This document shows positions 58,901-64,000 of a DNA stretch of 64,000 nt, one piece after another. This DNA is from Hofstenia miamia (lineage: Eukaryota > Xenacoelomorpha > Acoela): positions 458,607-522,606 of the forward strand of contig SCFE01000072.1 in NCBI GenBank assembly GCA_004352715.1. Direction: 5' to 3'. Every line of letters begins with the position of its first letter. Position 1 is the stretch's first letter. The translations under genes were made by a program, and so were the position numbers. The notes under the pieces are model-generated. The model saw nothing but the letters and a program-made list of their open reading frames with translations. It had not been told where the DNA came from and made no database searches.

Positions 58901-61900
58901 CATCTATTGCTACACTAATTCTCAAGTTTATTTAGTGTGAAAATTGATCTCTGTTAACAGGCTGTTGTATCATACAACATACCACAACACAACAAAGTCG
59001 TATATTACCCCATACTTATAATTTATGTCCTGTGTATTTGAATATTCAGGATTTATATGACTATAACGGGAATAGAAGTATAATTGAGATTTTCTGAGAT
59101 ATATAAGAGAATGTAAGTGTTTTGCATTCGTAAGATATCAATTGAAAAAAGATTCAAAAGCACCATTGCCTTTTACAGGAAATCTTTTTACGCATCAGAC
59201 TATAGTTTTTATTTCATTTAAATCTCAAAAATTGTCTTTTTAAGGAAAACGCATTGCAAAACTTAAAAGCCTGTAATTCAAAATTACAGATAAATATGCA
59301 AAGTAATGATAATTAATGTGTCTATAATTTCTATGAAGCAATTTTTGCTGACCTGGTGTAGTTCAAATTTTCGCTAAGATATGAAAAAATTTGTTATCAC
59401 TCAAAGAATATGTCCAAACTATGGACATGGGGGAAAACTTAGGCCCAACGCGGATCAATCTACATCATTCGCCCCAGCTCATTTTCTTTCATTTATGTAA
59501 TTCACAAAATCTATAATAAATAACTGTATAATTTGACATTGAAAACTCAATAAAAATTTTTGACGTGATTTGCATATTAAAAACATATGTTGGACCGTGC
59601 TCAGTTAGCCTGGACAGTCTGCACCTAAAAAATTGGCCCAATTCCAACTCTCTAAAAAAGATAATGTAACTTCATTTGTTTTTGGTGCCCTCATTCTTAT
59701 AAAGCTTTATGCTAAACTTGAGCTGTTTACATGTAGAAGCAAATTTTGGGAAAGATCAAAATCCAAAATCCCACAACAATCTAAATTGAAGAATCCCCCG
59801 TTTCTTTGCAAAAAATATTCCTTTCTAATTCCAAGTTTCATAACAAAAATATACGAACTTTTCACTATTCCACGTCAATTTATCAGAAATATTCCATTTG
59901 TGCTTTTGGCCAAATGTTCCCAATAGTTCCCCATCGATCGTCCACATACGAGCAGTGCAATCAACTGACGATGTAACAACAAAGTAGTCAGACGCTAGAT
60001 TGACAGAAGCTACAGAACAAACCGCTCGCGTGTGGGCCATCCACCTACCAATGAGCGGAGGAGGTAATATGATCTTCTAAGAGAAAATATATTTTAATTT
60101 CTTTAAATATTATTAAAAATTAGAAAATCTACTAGTTCCTGTGTTGATATTAAAATACATTTTGAAATTGCAGTGCCTGAGTATTGTAAATTTTATAATC
60201 TTTTCGATGTCATTGCTCTATAATTCCATACATTTATGTTGCTTTTTCAGCATATTTCTAATAACAAATGAAGAGTATAGCTGCAAAATCGCTTTGTTTA
60301 CATTATTCAAAATCGAAAATGCTTTGATATTGCACCCAAATCAATATATTGAAATTCTGAGAAAACATGGTCAAATTCATGAATATGGCAAAGATTGGTG
60401 CATTTTCGATCATAAAAAAGAGGCAAAAAAATATGCACAACATCAAGAACTTACAAAATAAGTGAAGTCAAAGTTATTTATTTATCTACAACAAAAGTTG
60501 ACATGTCGAAGTCGTACTCAGGTGTGCCTGAATATCACCAGATTTTGAAGAAAGGGAAATCCTGGGGTTCTTATAACCTAGATATTCTTGGGGATATCAA
60601 TTGTGTCTCAGAGAAGAAGAGAGAGGATGCCATCAAACTTTTGAATAACTTGAATGTGAATAATAATATCAAAAAAAATTTTTTTGAATCATTACAAAAT
60701 ATCACTGGACATCGTGATGTGGAATGTGATTCTGATTGATTCAAGATTGTGTTTTTATCATGTTTCTCATTACACACCTGCAAACATAAACGAGATTCAA
60801 ACATTAGAAAAGATCTCTGACATTGCTGATTTTTTATAAGTGACGAATAATTCATAGCGCACAGAATTATTTCAACAATAATAAAATTTAAATTTAATCT
60901 TTGTCATAAGTAATAGCGTCACTATGATAGAAATGCATCGTTGTAAGTGTTTCAAAATAAATTACTATAGAATCAGTGGAAACCAGAACACTGAGCAAAA
61001 ATATTTTATAGCAAAAATTGGGTTTACGAGGTTTTGCAAAATTTTATATGTTATATTTCAACCTTCATAAAATTCATTAGAAAATATTTAAATGCTTTCT
61101 GTTTATTCTATGATACTTTGATATACATTAGTACAAAAAATCATCTTGGTTGCTTGAAAAATAAAAAATGAGAAGAAAAAATCGTTTTCTGAACATTTTA
61201 CTTTTTGGATTTACTCTTCAAATGAAATTAATTGGCTTTGCAAATTTGAGGAAACAGATTACTGGCAATTTATGTTCCCCTATTTCAGTCCAATTAAAAA
61301 ATGTAACTAACAGAGAACTCTAAATGGAACAACTACTCAATAATCTTGCCACAAAAGTAATGCTATCGTCAAATAAGGCATCATTATTAAGGCAATCGAG
61401 CTTTTTTGAACAGAAAGTAAATATTTGTAATTTTGAAATCATTTTGCATTAACGATTATTGAATTGAGTAATAAGGCAAGAAACTAAGTTGAAGGGAACC
61501 AAATCGAATTGGGAGAAGAACCACAAGACATAAAAAATATTTCCAAGTGTATAATATAATGCTAGTTCAGTACTTACCTCAAGTAAATCAATGTAAACAA
61601 TTATAGTACTTTATTTTTATATTTTCAGTTGATAAGAATAGATTATTGCATTATAAAATTAATTATTAAGAATTCCTTTAAAGACTTCAAAAACTTATGA
61701 ATCACTTGTTTTCCATAGACTCATGCTTTAAAGCAACAAAATAATACACGTAAGCAATAGCAATTACGTTTGGTTACAAAGGTACAGTGTTCAAATGGAT
61801 GTCATTGCAGTTTCATTAGCTTTAGTTTTTGAATTGATTTTAGTTTTCAAATAACATTTGAATAGTATTACTAACGAAGCTTACAATTAATAAATTGGCC

Positions 61901-63097
61901 TATTTACTCAGACAATATTTGACATACCAATAATGAAAACTAAAAACTATTTGCGACCCTAACCTGAAAAGAAAAGGGAATTGATAAATTTTATTTGGAC
62001 ACACTGACTATTAATTATCAATTGTTGATGACTTTTCATATTTGGCACACATTGCTCTTTTCTGAAGGACAATTCCTGTATTTATATCTGTAATTGCCCT
62101 CTCCATTAATCTTTTTGTTGCATTAACAATGAATGATAATAGTAGATAAATGGAACGTCTCTTCCCACTTTGAGCGGGGTAAATTAAAAAAATAGTGATC
62201 AACTTTTAAAGCATATTCACTTCATATGCTAAGTATTACATAAAATTATATTTATTCTAAAAATAGCGATGAATCATAAATTTAAGTTTGGGGCTGTAAA
62301 ACAATACTGCATTGCGCCTGTGATATACCAATAAATGAAATTCAAATTTTCATGTCCTATTAAACTGGATAAATATACCTAGTATATCTTACTTGTGTAC
62401 AGGCAAGCAATGTCCTTATCGTAATGCTTTTCGTAGATAATCTAACAAAATTTTTGATAATATTAGTTTCATTTGTTAATTGAAATAATATAGTTTTCTG
62501 CACGTCACGTTGCTAACTTGAAATTTAAACGAATAAAATTACAAATTTCAAAAATAGTTCAAGGTAAATCCTAAAGTTTCTTTATTAAATGTAAATCTAA
62601 TGATGAAAGCAAAGATTTAATATTATTTGACAACAAGTCAATTTAATTAGGTTAGAAAGTAAAAAGACAATTAATTTCACTTAAATTTGAAAACTATACT
62701 TAAGTTGGGAGCACGCAGTTAATGATCATATGGGATTTTCCGATTGATAACATTGCAGAAAAATATTTTTGTCTAATTTTTTTATGAACTCCGTACATGA
62801 TGTTTGGTTCAAGGGATTCAGTTCAATCAAAATTGAAATCGGTGTGACCAAGATGCTGTGTGAACAAGAATATAAATTACTGTTTATGTTATTCTTATAA
62901 TGAAATTTGCAGTTTCTTAAATATTTTGTATTACAGCAAAAGCATTCACACCTTTAGACTATTATCGACAGCGTATGAACTGATGTCCCAAACTGAAACG
63001 AAGCCTGCAGTGTCTCCTGTAATTAACCGCTCCTGTTCAGGTTCACAGTCAATGGAAAGGACTGATTGCTCGTGTTTGGAGGCTGCGTAGTACTCAG
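52705..63097 (-). CDS. WD-repeat protein gene, 3' part (six coding segments, WDR49/WDR64-like)
   Basis: Seen: six coding segments on the minus strand, 63097-62952, 60076-59855, 56844-56706, 56652-56606, 56567-56421 and 52902-52705. Each internal boundary has AG acceptor and GT donor signals, and the reading frame is kept across every junction (lengths 146, 222, 139, 47, 147 and 198 nt). The last segment ends in TAG. The product (about 298 visible residues) has two WD40-type units ending in VWDIS and ARMWTID, followed by GTFGQ and KWNIS, then an acidic and a basic low-complexity tail. Known: WDR49 and WDR64 proteins carry a similar 'lettered Trp-Asp repeat, then GTFGQ' arrangement; WD40 propellers are protein-interaction scaffolds, and these family members are associated with cilia or testis. 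Inferred: family assignment from memory of motifs, not from a search. The 5' exons lie beyond the right edge. A different WD-repeat family is possible. Confidence 0.82.
52990..53177. mobile_element. Small MITE with 25-bp imperfect TIRs
   Basis: The left end reads ATAAAACTGGGGGGTTTGAG and the complement of the right end reads ATAAAGTTTCGGGGGTTTAG; both continue with (A)GCCAAA. The length is about 187 bp. There is no coding capacity and no clear target duplication, so the superfamily is unknown. Confidence 0.5.
53180..54399. other. Last WD-gene intron, no gene seen
   Basis: AT-rich sequence with only short chance open frames; no recognisable element. Confidence 0.6.
54400..54549. mobile_element. 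One-armed relative of the 55.8-kb foldback MITE
   Basis: The sequence from GGTTAGACTAGTGATTG through CACGTCTAACCACCCC and GACGATCACAAGGAAATC matches the left arm at 55833 closely. It then skips almost the whole right arm and ends with GACTAACCGTG. It is an internally deleted copy in the same intron. Confidence 0.75.
54550..55831. other. Last WD-gene intron, no gene seen
   Basis: AT-rich. The 61-codon frame on minus near 55.6 kb has no recognisable motif or splice context. Confidence 0.6.
55832..56058. mobile_element. Palindromic (foldback) MITE, two arms of about 105 bp
   Basis: The left arm (about 55833-55944) and right arm (about 55948-56058) are near-perfect inverted copies. Each contains GTTAGACTAGTGATTGGTTC and the complement of CACGTCTAACCACC. 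The arms meet with only a few bases between them, so the single strand would form a long hairpin. The ends read AGGCCACAGTTAG and CTAACCGTGGCCA. A TAA/TAG triplet at each edge could be a 3-bp PIF/Harbinger-type target duplication, but this is weak. It lies just downstream of the WD-gene segment ending at 56421, inside its last intron. Confidence 0.82.
56421..56567 (-). CDS. WD-repeat gene exon (basic tail)
   Basis: The acceptor reads catctttgtag/AGT, with an in-frame TAG immediately upstream, and the donor ACACAG/GTTCGC. It has 49 codons in phase 0 at both ends. The peptide is basic (KRMKSRQNRRNG), followed by RFGDICSPFQ. An R/H-FGD turn is also found in the C-terminal tail of WDR64-like proteins as I remember them. 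A frameshift-free join to the last exon supports the boundaries. Confidence 0.72.
56606..56652 (-). CDS. WD-repeat gene small exon (47 nt)
   Basis: The acceptor reads gatttcag/AG and the donor CCG/GTATGA. The peptide after the split codon is FLKHSDSREHLGDAP. Reading through the donor meets an immediate TGA, so a splice is needed. It is separated from the next exon by only 38 nt (56568-56605). Confidence 0.65.
56706..56844 (-). CDS. WD-repeat gene exon (acidic tail)
   Basis: The acceptor reads attttctag/GAT and the donor GGAAG/GTATTG. It has 46 codons plus one base. The peptide is acidic and probably helical or disordered (DVFSLEMKEALNQDEV, then EVNEENDVALE). No domain is recognised. The phase-1 end joins the 47-nt exon at 56652. 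Confidence 0.75.
56845..58350. other. WD-gene intron, no gene confidently seen
   Basis: Around 57090-57180 on plus a stretch reads RKLAIFEEIQNVMELDNESK before stops. It is a possible old transposon or gene remnant, not identified. The rest is unannotated AT-rich DNA. Confidence 0.4.
58359..58894. mobile_element. Non-autonomous hAT element with GC-rich subterminal blocks
   Basis: The terminal inverted repeat is TAGTGTTTTGC at 58359 and GCAAAACACTA ending at 58894 (11 of 11). It is flanked by the perfect 8-bp direct repeat CTTTGACA (58351-58358 and 58895-58902), the size hAT transposases make. At both ends, just inside the TIR, are GGGC/CGGGCGGG-rich stretches (58369-58440 and 58778-58870), in sharp contrast to the AT-rich centre. 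No transposase remains. It lies in the second visible intron of the WD-repeat gene (56845-59854). Confidence 0.88.
59855..60076 (-). CDS. WD-repeat gene exon (WD40 unit with GTFGQ)
   Basis: The acceptor reads ttttctcttag/AAG and the probable donor TTC/GTATAT. It holds 74 codons in phase 0. Residues from about 13 onward form a WD40 unit (MAHTRAVCSV, then SSVDCTARMWTIDGE) followed by LLGTFGQKHKWNIS. The open frame runs 6 codons past the donor to a stop, so the donor choice rests on the phase match with 56844. Any other exon in between would also have to keep phase 0. Confidence 0.8.
60300..60739 (+). pseudogene. Unrecognised coding remnant inside a WD-gene intron, opposite strand
   Basis: Two open stretches on plus look like real protein rather than chance AT-rich ORFs. 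The first (to 60461) includes LHPNQYIEILRKHGQIHEYG and DWCIFDHKKEAKKYAQHQEL. The second (from about 60465 to 60739) includes EVKVIYLSTTKVDMSKSYSG, VPEYHQILKKGKSWGSYN and ends HRDVECDSD. They are offset by one reading-frame shift near 60455. The composition is normal for a soluble protein (charged, with Trp and Cys). I do not recognise the family. It could be the 3' part of a gene carried by a mobile element or an old retrocopy; the frameshift argues for a pseudogene. Confidence 0.4.
60740..62010. other. WD-gene intron, no gene seen
   Basis: AT-rich intron sequence with no recognised repeat or coding motif. Confidence 0.6.
62011..62202 (-). other. Short open stretch in WD-gene intron, unrecognised
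   Basis: The minus strand encodes NATKRLMERAITDINTG and LQKRAMCAKYEKSS without a stop. The composition is plausible for protein, but there are no convincing splice signals and no recognised domain. It is probably chance or an old repeat remnant. Confidence 0.15.
62203..62951. other. WD-gene intron, no gene seen
   Basis: AT-rich intron sequence. The plus-strand open frame at 62860-63090 is the shadow of the antisense WD exon. Confidence 0.6.
62952..63097 (-). CDS. WD-repeat gene exon (WD40 unit)
   Basis: The acceptor reads ...acatttag and the donor AAG/GTGTGA. The exon has two leading bases that finish a codon from an upstream exon outside the window, then 48 codons. It contains a WD40 unit: SVLSIDCEPEQERLITGDT followed by AGFVSVWDIS. 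It ends in phase 0, matching the start of the next exon at 60076. A mini-mariner (63128-63714) ends 30 bp upstream of this acceptor. Confidence 0.85.
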
Positions 63098-63127
63098 CTA
63101 AATGTACGTGATTATAAAATAAATATA

Positions 63128-63714
63128 CAGGGTGGGCCATAAGTTGCGCACCAAAGAATTAAGTGATATGAAACTGTAAAATCTGGGTGGTAGAATATAT
63201 TTTCTTTTCTTTCGGTATATGATACATCTTCTTTTATGAAAAATTTCATCCCTACAAATTGCAACAATTGAACAAGCTATACGAGGATGATCCAGATCGA
63301 CGACTTCAGATGGTTGAGTGGTAATTTTGAAAATTGGATTGGACGAAGAGGCACGGTAGAATGGGCGCCAAGATCCCCTGACCTAACCCCTATGAATTTT
63401 TATTTTTGGGGCCACCTCAAACAAATAGTCTACTCTACAAGAATTGCAGGTATCGACCATCTTCGCCAGCAGATAATTCGTGGGTGCAATCATATAGATG
63501 GAAACAGTGAGTTACTTGATAAAGTTTATGGAAATTTTGAACATCGACTGGAATTGTGTATCAACGCAAATGGTGAACATTTTGAGCACTTGTGATTGTA
63601 TGAGCGTGTACAAAGTGTTTTTCAGTATATTTGTTTAGCTTGGTTTTAATAAATAATGTTTGTTACTGTCAGAATTATTTCAAATCCTTTGGTGCGCGAT
63701 TATGGCCCACCCTG
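63128..63714 (+). mobile_element. Mini-mariner (DD41D-like), internally deleted, TA-flanked
   Basis: The ends are inverted: CAGGGTGGGCCATAA at 63128 and the complement of TTATGGCCCACCCTG at the other end, continuing with GCGCACCAAAG. TA flanks both sides (63126-63127 and 63715-63716). At 587 bp it is less than half a full element and keeps only the transposase C-terminal third. It lies in the intron upstream of the WD exon at 63097, antisense to that gene. Confidence 0.85.
63287..63595 (+). pseudogene. Mariner transposase C-terminal fragment, catalytic Asp replaced by Asn
   Basis: The translation contains WIGRRGTVEWAPRSPDLTPM followed by NFYFWGHLKQ. Mariner-type proteins of the DD41D group have W-P-x-R-SPDLTPxDFFLWG here, and the final D is the third catalytic acidic residue. 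In this copy the codon at 63395-63397 is AAT (Asn). The first two catalytic Asp residues lie in the deleted part, so the product cannot be an active transposase. Group assignment is from the motif only. Confidence 0.75.
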
Positions 63715-64000
63715 TATTTGGGAAATGTTACATTAAAATATATACATAAATGTTACAGATGTAATGAAATCCTCTTATTAAAATGAGGTAACTATTGACT
63801 GGCAGAACATTTCATTATAGAAATGCGAAGTTACACTCCATTTAATAACATGAGAAAACAATTATAGCAAATTGGGAATCTAGAAGGAAAACTTTGAGCA
63901 CTTTTTCACCCGGTTTCACCAATTTATACATTTTTAAATTTTAGGTGCAACCGTATAGGTCTAAATATAGGCTATTTCAATCAGAAAGGATTGTTCATAT
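63715..64000. other. Right edge, intron of the WD-repeat gene
   Basis: No exon or repeat recognised to the window end. Confidence 0.5.

Noticed and set aside
62860-63090. 76-codon plus-strand frame
   Set aside because: Shadow of the antisense WD-repeat exon, which has splice signals and WD motifs.

Overview
The window looks like AT-rich nuclear DNA from an invertebrate animal. The evidence is GT-AG introns inside a WD-repeat gene, very many (TA)n tracts, and a mixed load of eukaryotic transposons: Tc1/mariner, hAT, Ty3/gypsy, non-LTR and Penelope-like. Nothing suggests bacterial or organellar DNA. I cannot name the species. The assembly is a draft. It has N gaps at 940-1066, 2992-3991 (exactly 1000), 18201-19200 (exactly 1000), 29020-29278, 48110-48279 and 49758-50213, a 4-N gap at 25380, and single Ns at 16977 and 21410. 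Several gaps have the same sequence on both sides.

The only convincing host gene is the 3' part of a WD-repeat gene on the minus strand (52705-63097, continuing off the right edge). Six coding segments join in perfect phase and end in a stop codon followed by an AATAAA signal. The product resembles the WDR49/WDR64 family: two WD40 units, then a low-complexity C-terminal tail.

Layout. 1-5.1 kb: a deleted Tc1 element, the first copy of an exact 1.2-kb duplication, a LINE fragment and a MITE-like block. 5.7-7.1 kb: a complete non-autonomous hAT with perfect TIRs and an 8-bp target duplication. 8.9-14.9 kb: a LINE fragment, a Tc1 remnant and a TTAC microsatellite. 15-17.7 kb: the second duplication copy running into a nearly intact Tc1-like (DD35E) element. 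19.4-22.9 kb: a decayed Ty3/gypsy element. 24-25.8 kb: another Tc1. 26.1-28.7 kb: a decayed non-LTR element. 29.4-29.9 kb: a foldback element. 33.6-34.3 kb: a mariner-like remnant. 35.8-37 kb: a rearranged Penelope-like cluster with two hammerhead-like ribozyme motifs. 38-52 kb: a second copy of the 9-kb LINE, a 359-bp hAT MITE, a 180-bp tandem duplication, and otherwise featureless AT-rich DNA. 52.7-64 kb: the WD-repeat gene, whose introns and 3' flank carry a palindromic MITE, a GC-rich hAT with perfect target duplication, an unrecognised coding remnant and a 587-bp mini-mariner 30 bp from a splice acceptor.

The elements do not form one pathway. What stands out is the density of well-bounded non-autonomous DNA transposons and the Penelope/hammerhead cluster.
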